Assembly: GCA_032358255.1 (NCBI GenBank)
Contig: JAULBX010007773.1
Span: 186,001-250,000, forward strand
Direction: 5' to 3'
Length of the DNA: 64,000 bases
Source: Heterotrichella gracilis
Lineage: Eukaryota > Sar > Xanthophyceae > Tribonematales > Xanthonemataceae
Shown here: in pieces, positions 1 through 15,454 of the stretch
Layout: each line of letters begins with the position of its first letter
Numbering within the stretch: position 1 is the stretch's first letter
The notes under the pieces: model-generated
Databases searched by the model: none
The model's input: only the letters and a program-made list of their open reading frames with translations
What the model was told of the DNA's origin: nothing
Translations under genes and position numbers: made by a program

Positions 1-324
1 TAATCTCCACACAGTATATACATTGGTCAGCAACATGCAACGATGGCTCACGCTGTCACGTTCAACATATTATTATGTCACCCCTGGCCTGCCTTGCCCC
101 CCCTAAGCCAATGCAGCCAACCACTGTAGTGATGGTTGTCAATTAACTAAATTGGAAAAAAAACCAATAACATTAATGCAACTGTACACAGTGCTTGTAA
201 GAGGACTCCGAGTAGTGTATGAACAACCATTGATCCTTGTGATAAATGTCGACCACCAAAATGGGCCCTATTCCTTTTAGAAAATGGACATTTTACTGCA
301 GCACTGCGGTAAAAAGCAACTGTG
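1..324. other. 3' flank of the ion-channel gene
   Basis: No coding exon is convincing here. The stretch follows the stop codon of the minus-strand channel gene and probably holds its 3' untranslated region. A short minus-strand ORF (147-344) has no family features. Confidence 0.4.
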
Positions 325-3300
325 TCACAATGTGGTGTTGGCATTCAACATATCTGCTTCCAATTCCTGCTTAACAGAGTTGAAAGCATCATTCTGTTGC
401 GCAGTTGGTATTGCAAGCACCAGCACGCATGTGATAAGATACGCCATGGACATGACAATGGCAAACCATTTGTCAAATTTGCGCACCCGAAAGATCAAAT
501 AATCCTCTTCCGCTTCATCCATTGGTTGTGGCTTCGATTCTCGCTTTCGCCTGAACCGTGGAAAACATGTGAATCCGTACTTGGGCTTGTCCGAGTCCCT
601 GGGCTCCCCTCCATTAACATCCAAAACAGATTCTTGCTGCTCAGGACCACTCGGTGCAATTTCTACGCCATCGCCATCCACCCCTCCTTTATCCATTGCC
701 TGCAGGATTGCTGGTTAGTCTGCCATCTTGCTCACGATAATTTTGCAGAAAATTGCACACGAATCCATAAATTACTATTCAAATCCCACTGTCAGCCATA
801 TAATTGCCAGTTTTGGCACAAAGAATCAACCCCAGGGCATCTTCTGCTGAGTATGTTCAGCCACTGGAAGCCCACTAAGCTCAATATGAACTACAATTAA
901 ATGACAGTCTCCTAACACATCATCACTCAAACGAATCCCACATTTGAACACATCATACCATCGTGCAGGCTGCTGCCACCTTACCTCATCAGGCGTGCCC
1001 TCCTCCCTCACAGGAAAGTGTTGAGCAAACGAAGTGCTGGATGGCCTGGACCGGGTGGCAGGCTTGGCGCCACCCCCTCCTGTTGCTAGTGACTGTGACA
1101 TCGCTGACCTCATGGAGTTCCACCATTTTGCATCAACACTTGTTTGTGACCCTGCATGCAACATAGTGTGCTAGGAATCCACCCAGGCAAAAAATCTTCT
1201 TTATGGTATGTCCACGGTTGCCCCTAGGGATGGCACGAAGCATGATGCATAACTGAACTTAATAATTGCCAGGGTCGCAGCTTAGGGTCTTGTGAGATAA
1301 AGCTTACACCCAGTGTGCTCCGCATGCACATGATCTCATGTTTGGAATATGTGTCAATATCACTGGCAGCAATCAGCTGATCACGTGAAACCTCTTATAA
1401 TATACTAATATTATGTTTGCAATTCAGCCAAAGTACCTTCACGCGCGGGGACTTGCTTGCTCTGTCTCTCAGTCTCTTTCAGTGCTTTTGCAAGCTTCTG
1501 CAGGGAACACATCACTGCGTGAGTTCAAGGCGCATATGTGTGTGTGGGCATCCACGGCCAACCACCGGACCTGCTGTATAGAGCACGACCCCTTTGCTAA
1601 CCATGGTGACCACTCTGTAGCATAAGGCAAAGGGCAGAACATAGATAGCCCACAGAATAACATACCCCCTTTTCCTTCTCCAGCAATTCGCTCCGCCGCG
1701 TGACCAGAAAATGGGCAGCAAAAATCTCAATCGTCAATATGACAAACAAGAAATAGGTTGAGATGATCATCAACTGCAATGGCAAGAGTTGCTTAGTGAT
1801 TACCAACCACAGGGTGCAATTGCAAGGAACCCAACAGACACATAGCAAAACATGTTCACACATTGCGAACCTAACCAGGTTTAAGCCGCAGTGGGTCAAA
1901 CGTATGTTTGTACAGATGGGGATTCGGCATGTATGGGGATCAGGGATTAGAAAATTCCGGAATTGATAATTTGGGCTATTTTTGGGCAGCGCCCGTCTGT
2001 CTAGAGGCGGCTAAAGAAGTACACGAACAACACTAGCAGATGTGTTAATCTTGCCGCATGGCATTTGCTCAGTCCTTACCTGGGTTGGAAGCACATATGA
2101 TGACGCAGGAAGGTTCTGATTCACAACGAATTGGACCGCAACGAGGGCCAAAAACAGCGTCACCAGGGACTGCAATACACAAACACATTATCACTTATGT
2201 GCTTGAAAATTGCACTCGTGCAGCACTGTTTGTTTGAAAGGTAGCAAAATCCAAACCAGGAAGAAAAGGGGGAAATATTCATTCTCAGCGAAGTGTATGA
2301 TGCAAGCCAGGCGAGGTTTCTTGCCACGAAATAATACCTGAAAACGCAGGTCAACATCCCTGGGATGAAACAAGTAGACGGAAAATCCACCAATGCCATT
2401 CAGAAAGATTGGCACAAGCAGTGTCCAGATAAAGTACCATGAGTTCCTCTCAATCTGCTTACACATCAGCGTTGGTCAGAGTTGTAACTTTTTGATGCAC
2501 ACATCACAACTGCATGTCTGCTGTACATTACCTGCAAGTACATACACTGCAAGATAAAAGCAACTTAGACGCATGCCCAGGACAAGAGACAGCGCAAACC
2601 CACCACTATCAGCACAGAAATGCGCGTGAAGTTGTACACTGCTTCATCTGCTTTTGGGTAGGTGGCTTCGAGAAAGGCCGCCATGTCGCTATCTCCGCTG
2701 AAATTGTTTTGTGCCTGGCACTCGACAGTTCTCAAAAGGTCACCCTGCGTTTCCTGCACACGATACCAAAATACAGTCAACCTTTGGCGCGCAAAGGATA
2801 CAGTCAACAACTGGCACAACTCAGAATGCCAATCACATGCAATGTGACGCCAATCAAGATGATCTCATGAAGATGTGACGCCGATCAGGAAAATTGCATG
2901 CACATGTGACAACAATCAAGGCGATCTCATGCACACATGACACTGGTCTGGACGATCGCATGCACATGTGGCACAAGCACACAAATGGACTCACCGTGTA
3001 CAGCTGATTCGCAGGAATGAGCTCCTCTGAAATCAGCACACTCTGCACACTCCATCCGCTCACGTCATCACCATTCTCGAGGCCCCCAATTTTGAAATAC
3101 ATTGATACCGCTGCAGCATGCATATTAGTTAATTAAAAATTGTTGGGTTGTACAAAACAGGGACATTTTCTTGCAACATGTGCGTGCATCATGTGAAGCC
3201 CATGGGGGCAGCACCTGGTGATGCAAACCCTAAACCCTAAACCCAATCCGTGAACCCTTAAATTTTTGTCCCCACCTGATGCGCTTGGGACGACTTCCAC

Positions 3301-4868
3301 TGATGCACCATCAAGCCCTGGATACTTGACTGGTATTGCAAAGTGCGCAACCAGGTACTGCTTGTCAAATGGGAAGGCTGCGAACGTCATGGCGGTGTAG
3401 TATGTAGCAAGAACCTTGACTTCCCAGCTCACGTACTCAAAGTTGGCCCCACATGGAGTGATGCTGCAACAAAAGCCAAAAATGTCGGCAACCTGAGGCT
3501 TGACAGCAACTTTTCCATTGTGTCCTCAACTTGACAGCGGCAGGGCATTATAGCACTTCTTCCAAGTATGGCTGGGCACTTGAGCACTTCTGCCAAGTAT
3601 GGAAGATTGACCTCACACAGTGTGCCATACATGAGCCATGAATGTGCAGAATTCCCCCTTCAGCCCCCACCGGCCTCACAACTTCTAATAAAATGGAGTG
3701 TTTAGGGTAAACACCAACACCAACGGCCACAGAATTGGCGACTGCAATAGCACTCACGAGCATGCAAGCTTGTGTATCACAGCAAGAACATGCACCTTGG
3801 GTGGGTAAAGAATGCAATTGCAGTAAATAGTGGCGGAATGAACGCTCAAATTTGTAGATACCTTGTCAGCTTGGATAAGAAGCCTATCAATTGGAGGGGT
3901 GTAATACAAGAGCTTTACATGAACACCCTCAATAGTCCATTCGTATTACTGCTCATATGTGACCTACCTGTAACGCATCAGTGTGGAAGGGAACTCAGCC
4001 ACGTTGGCCATGTTCAATGAAGGGAGCCATAGTAAGTCGCAGCTGTGGAGCACAGACACACAACTCAATTGCAGGGACAGGGATTGGACACACCATTGCA
4101 TGGGTATTAGCAAACATGCAGATGCGCAGTTCCGGCAGTACACCCAGATTAGCAGTCGATACAGTGCAATCAAGCAGTTGCATGGGTCATATCAACCCTC
4201 TCTGCAGCAACTGACCATGGCGCTCCTTGGTAATACCCGATGTTGTTGTCACATGGGCGGTTGCAGGAGCCCCCTACAGCAGCTGGGAACAGCAAAACCG
4301 AGGCGGTGTGTTTAATCCAGATGTGCCAAGTAGCTAAGACACGACTGACAGAGTGTTGCACGCACAATAGAGTGCACAATTGAGAACATTATGCCTACAC
4401 TATAGAGCGCACGAGGAGCACTGCAAGAGCGAATGCAGCAGCATAGTGCACTCTGCTGCATGTGGTGGTCAACAGGGCTAAATTACAGTGCGGGGTCAGG
4501 GCGGTACCTGCAGCCTGTGTGGAGTTGTATATCAACTTTCCTACTTCGGGGTCTTTCCAGAACAAGACGTAGATAAGGCTCGCCTGCAGATGTGGCAACT
4601 GCGCTCAATACAGGGGGCTCCCTGCAAGCTCTGCATGAGTGTGCAGGCTGGCAACACGCCTGCAGGGTGGAGGAGACCAGGTGCAAGCCAATAGCAAGGC
4701 AGGAGTTACCGTGAACTGATAGTCGACTTGGTTCACATTGAGTAGCCGCTCCAGTGCTGCACTCATCAGTATCTTGCGCTTTTCGCCAGGAGGCAAAGTG
4801 CCCTGGCCGGCAAAGACCGTGGGGAACCTGTGACACAGCAGATAGCGAAGGTTGGCCCAATACAACAT
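325..4868 (-). CDS. Pentameric ligand-gated ion channel (Pro-loop / Cys-less receptor)
   Basis: Predicted plasma- or organelle-membrane channel of the Cys-loop superfamily, built from about 13 exons. Reading down the minus strand, the ligand-binding domain has LLNVNQVDYQF and VLFWKDPEV (about 4500-4780, the W-x-D-P strand), LLWLPSLNMAN (about 4000) and the signature loop FAAFPFDKQYLV (about 3350). Four membrane helices follow: M1 WYFIWTLLVPIFL (about 2400), M2 TLFLALVAVQFVV ending NLPASSY (about 2110), M3 ISTYFLFVILTIEIF (about 1740) and M4 WFAIVMSMAYLITCVLVL (about 430). A Ser/Gly-rich cytoplasmic loop lies between M3 and M4 (about 990-1150). Neither cysteine of the canonical disulfide is present around FPFD, as in bacterial and other Pro-loop channels. 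The start at 4868 (MLYWANLRY...) is tentative. The exon between about 3860 and 3940 and the one near 3700 have unresolved splice phase. The ligand cannot be predicted. Confidence 0.8.
3225..3244. repeat. Interstitial telomere-like motif, (CCCTAAA) x about 3
   Basis: Almost three perfect copies of the plant-type telomere heptamer lie in an intron of the channel gene. Genes flank it on both sides, so it is not a chromosome end. Confidence 0.9.
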
Positions 4869-6163
4869 TGCTTGTAAAGTGCTGTACTTGTCTGCTACCC
4901 ACGCGACTGTGGGCGACGCCTTTGCCAGTGTGCGGCGGTCATTTCGCACCCAGGGTGCACATGCATGCCACTCAGGGCTGCATGCAGTGCAGTGCCGCCT
5001 GCAATGCTCCACTGTGCGCTCTACTGCGCATGTATGCTGCATCCCATGGTGCATATCAACGTGCAGCATGTATGCTGCATCCCATTGTGCATATCAACGT
5101 GCATGCATGCATAAATGGACACACCCTAAAGGTTTACGTGCACTGTGTCCCACGCTCATATAACGCTGACCTTAACGCAAGTATCTAGCATACTCAAGCT
5201 GTGGCGAAGAGTACGTCCTAAGGGCTACAGGGTGGCACGCTGCGGGACAATCTGCCAGGCACCAAGTGTCACCCCACCCTGTAGGCGCGCTGGCGTTCCT
5301 TACCAGTTGTCACTGCCAGTAATAGAGGCTTGAAGACTGCCGTAGTCCGGTCGTCCGTGAGCTTGCTGGGCCAGCGCCTGCACCGCGCATGCATACCAAA
5401 CCCACCAGCAGACCAGTGTCTCTCCATGCCCATGAACTCTGTCTTGAGCGGTCCTTGCTCCCGCGCCCATAGTGCTATTCCACGTCTTGGGGGGGCACCA
5501 GCTTATTTACGCACAAGCCTTTAGGTCCCGCAGTATTGACCTACCGCATGCACTATGCGCCTCGAAGTTGCATGCATGCATATGCAGGGGACGTCCAAGA
5601 ATCCGGCTTGTAACACCAAAGTGAACCAGGTGCTTGGCGTGGAAGGCAATTTAGAGCGGCGAACGTTGAAGGACATGTGTGTGTCTTAATAGTTTGCTTC
5701 AGCAAAAGACATAGGCTAGGTGATCTCCAGTCTGTCTGGCGAGCCAGGTCAGTCAGTGAGGTCAGGCCAGCGACAGAAAAGGTGGCGGCAGTACCACTTT
5801 TACTAGTCCTAGGAGTTGAAGTGCAGTCTGATTGGCCTACGCCACCTATACTAGCGTCTGCCTTTGCTTTGCACGGTTTACTCATTCCCCGCTTGAAATA
5901 GCAGGAGCAAGTGTTTTGAACTGCGACCAGTCGGGTCATCCATCGATGGCGGGTGTTTGAAAATATGCGCTGTGAACGCCAACATTCAACTGTTTGACAC
6001 CGGTTTCTGCTGACTTTGAACGTCCAGAGCCATTCAATTATTCTCATTGTTGCACGACACCTTCAGCAAGTGGCGAGGTTTGCCTGTTGCCTTCGTTGCG
6101 CTGTTGTCAACAGGGTTGGATGGTTCCAGGGTGTTGAACTAGATCTTCTTAGTACTCAACAGT
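4869..6163. promoter_or_regulatory. Divergent intergenic region
   Basis: This 1.3 kb lies between the start of the minus-strand channel gene and the start of the plus-strand coiled-coil gene, so it should hold both promoters and 5' UTRs. It contains the 38-bp tandem repeat at 5028-5103 and a cluster of GCATGC palindromes. The minus-strand ORF at 5553-6047 has no recognisable domain. Extra 5' exons of the channel gene could lie here. Confidence 0.4.
5028..5103. repeat. 38-bp tandem repeat, two copies
   Basis: Two near-identical 38-bp units starting GCATGTATGCTGCATCCCA abut directly and differ at one base (CATGGTG against CATTGTG). They lie upstream of the channel gene and end in a run of GCATGC palindromes. 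Confidence 0.9.
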
Positions 6164-8400
6164 ATGGCACCCAAAGCAGACATGAGTTTTAGACCTGGGG
6201 CTGTTTCTTCGCCAGCTGGCAAGCGCATGACTCCAGCTGAGGTGCGACGGAGGATGGAGGCATGCACTCAAAGGTATGTTGGGGTCTGACTGTTGGCATA
6301 TGCAGAACTCGCTCCACAACCACGTCTCAAACTGGCGCAAAGAATGGACACGCGACATTGGCTCTCCAAGATTGCTGATGTGTCTTTTTGGCTCCCTGGG
6401 TGCTAGCAAAGCAAGATTAGAAGCGAGAAAAACTTCTAAAAAGATGTGTTTGCTGCGCAGAGAACTCTCAAACCTGGAAGCCAGCCCAGACTTCCAACAC
6501 TGGCAGACGCAACGGGCGTTCAGGAAAAACCTGGCAGGTGTATCAGTGCTACTGCTTGGCATCCTGGTACGTTTTGGTTGTTGACTGTGGCAGAAACTGT
6601 TATGCTGCTGGTCACCTCCTCTGCTCTGGATTATTATGGACGTGTGCACGAACTGGCCTGTGCAGCTCTGAGATCTGCATGTGCACAGCGTGTTTCAATT
6701 CAAGTTGGTGTATAACCTACTGGCTGTAAGCAAATGTAGACTGTTTGCGTTTCACACCCTCACTTTCATCCCTTGTGCGTACCGCAGCTGGGGTGGAGTT
6801 TCCGCACCTTGTCGGGCGGGCAAGTCAACAGCAGTGGTGAAGCCCTCTTGGACATGGGGAAAACAGAGAGCGATGTCCAAGTACAGCTTGCTCAAAGCAC
6901 ATCTGAGTGGAAACAGCTCACCCAGGCCCTGAAGAGCGGCTCCAACGAGTCCACATTGGATGCAGCAGTCCAAAACCTCACCAGCTTGCACCGCTCGGGG
7001 CTGCAGCGCATCGTGGCGCTGTCCAAAACCAGCAGGCAGCAGGCGCAGATGCTCGAGGCCTCGCAGCGCAACAGCTCCTCGCTTCATTCGGCGCTGTCCG
7101 CCGCCAAAAACGCCACTGCAGCTGTCAAGCAGCGGCTGGCGCTGGTGGAGCAACAAGCGCTAGCCCTGCAGCAAAACAGCACCAGGCACACAATCCAGCT
7201 GCAGTCCAAGCTGGTAGAGATCCACTCCCTCAAGGGGCAGCTCAATGCCACTACAGCCCTGGTTGAGAATTTGCAGATGCAGCTACAGACGGCCATCAAG
7301 GACTTCACTTTCCTCAGCAATAACTACAAGTCCCAGTCAGCTGTTGTCAACCTGCTCAACTCCTCCCTGCTCTCCACAACCAAGTCGCTTCACAAAGCCT
7401 CGCACAACCACGACCTCTACAAGAACCAAACCATTGCCCTTGCAGCGTCCCTGGCCTCTGCCAACAGCAGTGCGGCAGCGTGCAGCAAGCAGCTGGCATC
7501 CAGCACCAGCCAGCTTCAATCGGCAACCGCCCAGCTGGCAGCATGCAGGAACCACAGCGCTTCGTTGTCCGGCGGCATCAGCAACTTTGAGAAGGTGGCT
7601 ACCCGCCTGGGCAAGGAGTATGACGTGTGTCTTACGCTGGTGGACCAAGTGAAGGAGGCGAATGTGCAGCTCGAGGTAGGATACAATGCCTGCCGCATGC
7701 CCCCTGAAGCCATGAACCCATGGCTATGTGCACTGGCATTGCAACATGCAAGAAGAATTTGGCAGCATTCTAGGCATGAGGTGATGCTGAAGCTTTGGAC
7801 GGGAATACGCTCGTGAGCGTATTGCCAGTGCCAGTGCATTGCCACATCTTCAAGTGAACTTTAGCCTTGAGTGAAACAGCTCAAATAAATTCAATCAGCT
7901 GCTGACATTGGTGTTTCACAGCTCCGGATGGCCACCCCACATATGCATTGTGCTGTGCATCAGACAGGCAGCTCAATACCTTGCAACAAGGGTCATTACA
8001 AAAAAACAAAAGGGTAATACGGAAAATAAAATCAATGGTTTCTTATTCAATATCTTTGCTTTTACTGAACTCCCTGGCAGTTATGAGCTGTGCTGTTGGC
8101 CATCCCACTGACGCATCGCCCGGGCTCTCCATCGTGCAGGCAGCTGGCGGCAGCCTGCGGGTCAAGGCGACAGTGCTGGTGGCCATGGCATGGGTGGGCG
8201 CTGTGCTGGTGGCGTGGCTGTTTGGCCGGTCCCTGAGCAGGAAGATCCAAGCGCTGCACCTGGAGAGGGAGAAGCTCCTGACCGCCAAGCTGGAGATCGA
8301 GGCCATCCGGCGCATGCAGCGGCGCAGCAACCCCGGAGGCAGCCCCATCACCTCGTTCCCAGTGAAGGTGGAGCAGGGTGGGGCGCCTGCCAACGCTTGA
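6164..8400 (+). CDS. Two-pass membrane protein with N-glycosylatable coiled-coil ectodomain
   Basis: No named family is recognised. Exons 6164-6273, 6461-6566, 6788-7675 and 8140-8400 join in frame to give 454 residues. The start is the ATG at 6164 (MAPKADMSFRPG). Residues about 1-60 are basic and probably cytosolic. A first membrane helix (GVSVLLLGILLGWSF) spans the exon 2/3 junction. About 290 residues of Ser/Ala/Gln/Leu-rich coiled coil follow, with roughly eleven N-x-S/T sites, which argues for a lumenal or extracellular location. A second helix (TVLVAMAWVGAVLVAWLF) near residue 380 is followed by a basic tail, KLEIEAIRRMQRR. Both ends would therefore face the cytosol, with a lumenal rod between. 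The last exon and its 3' UTR are partly duplicated just downstream. Confidence 0.75.
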
Positions 8401-8800
8401 TCAATCTACCATCTCTCAATCTATCATGATGGGAAGGGAGAGTGGATCATTGTTAATCAGGCTGGGAAGGGACGACGGGGATGGGCGACGGTTACTTGGG
8501 GATGAGCGACAAGCAGGGGAGGGGGACAGAGGCCGTCAAGGGCATGCAGCGGCGCAGCAACCCAGGGGGCAGCCCCACCACCTCGTTCCCAGTGAAGGTC
8601 GAGCAGGGTGGGGCGCCTGCCAAAGCTTGATCAATCTATCATGAAAGTAACAAAACGCCCCCACACACAGCGTGCAGCAGCACACAGCAATCCATCATGA
8701 TGGGAAGGGAGAGTGGGTCATTGTCAGTCAGGTTGGGATGGGAGGGCGGGGATGGGCGACGGTTACCTGGGGATGAGCGACGAGCAGGGGAGAGGGTCAG
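8312..8800 (+). repeat. Imperfect tandem duplication of the 3' end of the coiled-coil gene
   Basis: The terminal coding segment starting GCATGCAGCGGCGCAGCAAC at 8312, with stop codon and 3' flank, recurs at 8542. The following 3'-flank segment (ATGATGGGAAGGGAGAG) at 8425 recurs at 8696. The spacing grows from 230 to 271 bp because the second copy carries extra sequence around 8640-8690. The second copy still reads almost the same C-terminal peptide and stop, but lacks an upstream exon. Confidence 0.9.
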
Positions 8801-10649
8801 AGGCTTGGGGATCGAGAATTGTGGGGGATTGTGTCAGGCGCTGCTTGCGATCTGCTGTTTTGTGGCTGTAGCCTGCGCCACCCGGGGAGGGTCCTATCTG
8901 CAGTGATGTTCTGTGCCTCACTGGCAACTGGGTGGCTGCTTTTGTAAAGGACGTTTCCACACGTATTTATGGGTTTGGTTTCTTTTCCCTAGGGCTTCTT
9001 CCTGTGCCCAATGCTTGCAATTGCCCAATATTGAGTGTGTCTAGCTAGACTGAGTGGGCCAGCGAGGTCCAATCGCACGTGAGGTGATTAACGCCAGAAA
9101 AGTTGACATGACAGACATTGATGATAGCAGTACTCGCTACAAGAAGTCTGACTCAGTAATATTTGTTCAGAATCATTCCATTTCCGCAGTGTTTTGACCG
9201 CGCATTCCTGAAACGCACGCTTGAAGTGTGGAAATTGCTTATTATTTATTTTTTATTGCGCTACATGTCAGTGTGACCTAGGTGCCAAGTTGAAGACATG
9301 ATTTGAACGTTGGAGTACACAAATTAATGCCGTCTGCGATAATCATTATCGGTGTGGTATGCCAATGATAATCATGGCTTATTATGGCAATGCCAATGCC
9401 ATGTGCACGCGCCATCACACTGTGCTTGAAGCTTTCCAGGCGGACTGCGAGCTGACTGTAACTGTAAACAGTAACTGTTGCATTAATATTGTTATTACTG
9501 AATTTGCGGGTTGCACCTGAGGTAATTACCAGAGTGTGGTGCTATTAATAGCTTAGTAAGAATGCGGCTCCAGTGCAGGCTACGGCCAACAGGCAAAGAG
9601 AGCTAGCTTACAATGCCAAATGGATCCTACTAGGCTTTAGATCCTCTAGCCTGTACTGAGTAAATTATGACATACACTCCCGTCCCGCTGCGCCGCAGCG
9701 GCTGCGGCAGTAATTATCAAGTAGCAACTATTCAAGTAGTAATGATTCATGTTCCCCAAAAATACATTCATCCCATTAAAAAAAAGCATGTTCAAAAGAA
9801 TGCTGCAAGCGCTTAGCTACTGCACGCCTTAGTACGCTAGATAGTAAACTTTGAAACACAAAACGCGAGCATCATGCAACCACAATAACGGTGTATGCAC
9901 ATGCAGTCTGCTAATTGCCTTGCCTTGCGAATACCCCGTTCGATTCCCCATTGCAATCAAAAACTTCTTTCAGGAAAAGCTGCTGCGTGGCAAAACGAAC
10001 AGATCCCCACAATTTCTGACCTTCATTGGATGGATACATCCCTTGGCAAAACTACTACAATGTGCATATGCATGCAATGTGAACCTGCAAAATCACAGTC
10101 GTCCTGTCGACATTCCCACACCAAAATCCACTCCCCTAGCTACACACCCCGCTGCACATTCATTCCCTGTACAGCAGTCCCAGCACACACCTTCACCCAC
10201 TGCGTGCTTGCTGAAAACCACAAAGGATGGCACGCACCCATTGCCCCAGGAATATGCTGGGCAACCCAATCACTTGAGCTACCCCTGTCGCTGCCCACTG
10301 TTCACATACCCTCTCTAAGGACATCAAAGAGTGCGCAGAAAACACCTGCGTTCTATATACCCCTTGGCAGCAGGGAGAACAGGGCTAACCCAGAAGCTGT
10401 GACTGCGCCTCCAAAACACAAGCCGAAGGATGGAACGCTGACCATTGGTAAGCGTGGACTGTTTAGGCATGGTTCAGGGTTCCTGACCCCCACAAGGACC
10501 CCGTAGGTTGGATCCGCATCTTGCTCTGCCTGCTGACCTTATATTGATCAGCTTGCGCTGCATCGATGGATCCAGGCGATTGTGGATTCACAAATCCCAA
10601 CGCATGTGATCACCATGACCAGCGGTCCCCGCCACAGGCTCCCAGGGAC
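8801..10649. other. Convergent intergenic region
   Basis: This lies between the ends of the coiled-coil gene and the FtsHi3-like gene. It is comparatively AT-rich around 9100-9850, with small palindromes such as GATAATCATTATC near 9337 and a GC-rich hairpin candidate near 9680-9710. Two overlapping ORFs (9851-10318 and 9895-10506) are in different frames, lack domains and were not accepted. It probably contains the 3' UTRs of both genes. Confidence 0.4.
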
Positions 10650-14485
<3,836 letters not shown>

Positions 14486-15454
14486 CGTGCCCCACTAGCC
14501 TAGTTTACCTGGCCAAACACGAGCGTGCATATGCGGTGCAACAGACCACCCGCGAGGCGGTGCTTCCCTAAAAAACAGTTATTCCACCTTGCACTGCTGT
14601 CGACAACAAGAGTGTATGACCCTGAAAGTGTGCTGCCCAGGTTGCAGATAAGCTCAAAGCTGGTGAAGTGGCCTTACGCGCCAGTGACTAGGATTCATGC
14701 GGCAATGTGTGGCACCGGTGGCAGCATGGCAATTATTTGGTAACGGGGATGCACTCCAGGTACCTAGCCAAGGGTGTTCACCCTGGCACACTCGGTGGCA
14801 CGTGCTGGAGGGAAAGAAAGAAACGAAGGTGCAGGTGGCGCCATAGAAAGCACCCAGGAGGAATGTTAAAGGTTGACAGGTTGTAGGGGACTTCCAAAAT
14901 GATAGCAAATAGATAAGGTGGGGAGCTGGAGCAGCTCTTCAATCGAGCTGGGTGCCCACCACGGGACCCGGTGCCACCCACCAGGACATTGCACATGCAC
15001 CTGAAAAGAGAATTATTATGACCAGTTGTGCTGTGTGATCCTGATACAGAGGAAAGTCATTGCACAACCAATATGGTGTGACATAACCCAGGCGCGTTCT
15101 TGACAAAAGCGTCTGGTAAGGTCTGCTGCTGTGGGCCCGTGGCCGAATTTGTATGAAATTGGTATATAATAGAAATCCCCTGGAACCATAGAAAAAAAAG
15201 GTTTCACACTAAAAAGCAAACAAAATCAGAGGAAGCCAACTCATGGCAAAGCAGGCAGGTGCGGAAATTCGGGGGAGTTTGGTATAAAGAGAAAATCACA
15301 GCAAAGCATTGGCCGACAAATACCAAGAACCTATTATACAATCCTCAAACTTGCCGTTCATGCAACCATGCACACACATAAATATCAACTCGCAAATTGC
15401 CACGGTTTGAGGATGGCAGTGCATATAGGGGGTGGTACCTGGTACATACTCAGA
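14486..15454. other. Intergenic region between two minus-strand genes
   Basis: This holds the presumed promoter and 5' UTR of the FtsHi3-like gene and the 3' UTR of the MATE gene. Short ORFs on both strands have no domain or codon pattern that would support a gene. Confidence 0.4.

Noticed and set aside
3225-3244. Chromosome end (telomere)
   Set aside because: Only about three units are present and coding exons of the same gene lie on both sides.
9851-10506. Two overlapping plus-strand ORFs of 155 and 203 codons
   Set aside because: They overlap in different frames, lack domains, splice context and consistent composition, and lie in the convergent gap between two gene ends.
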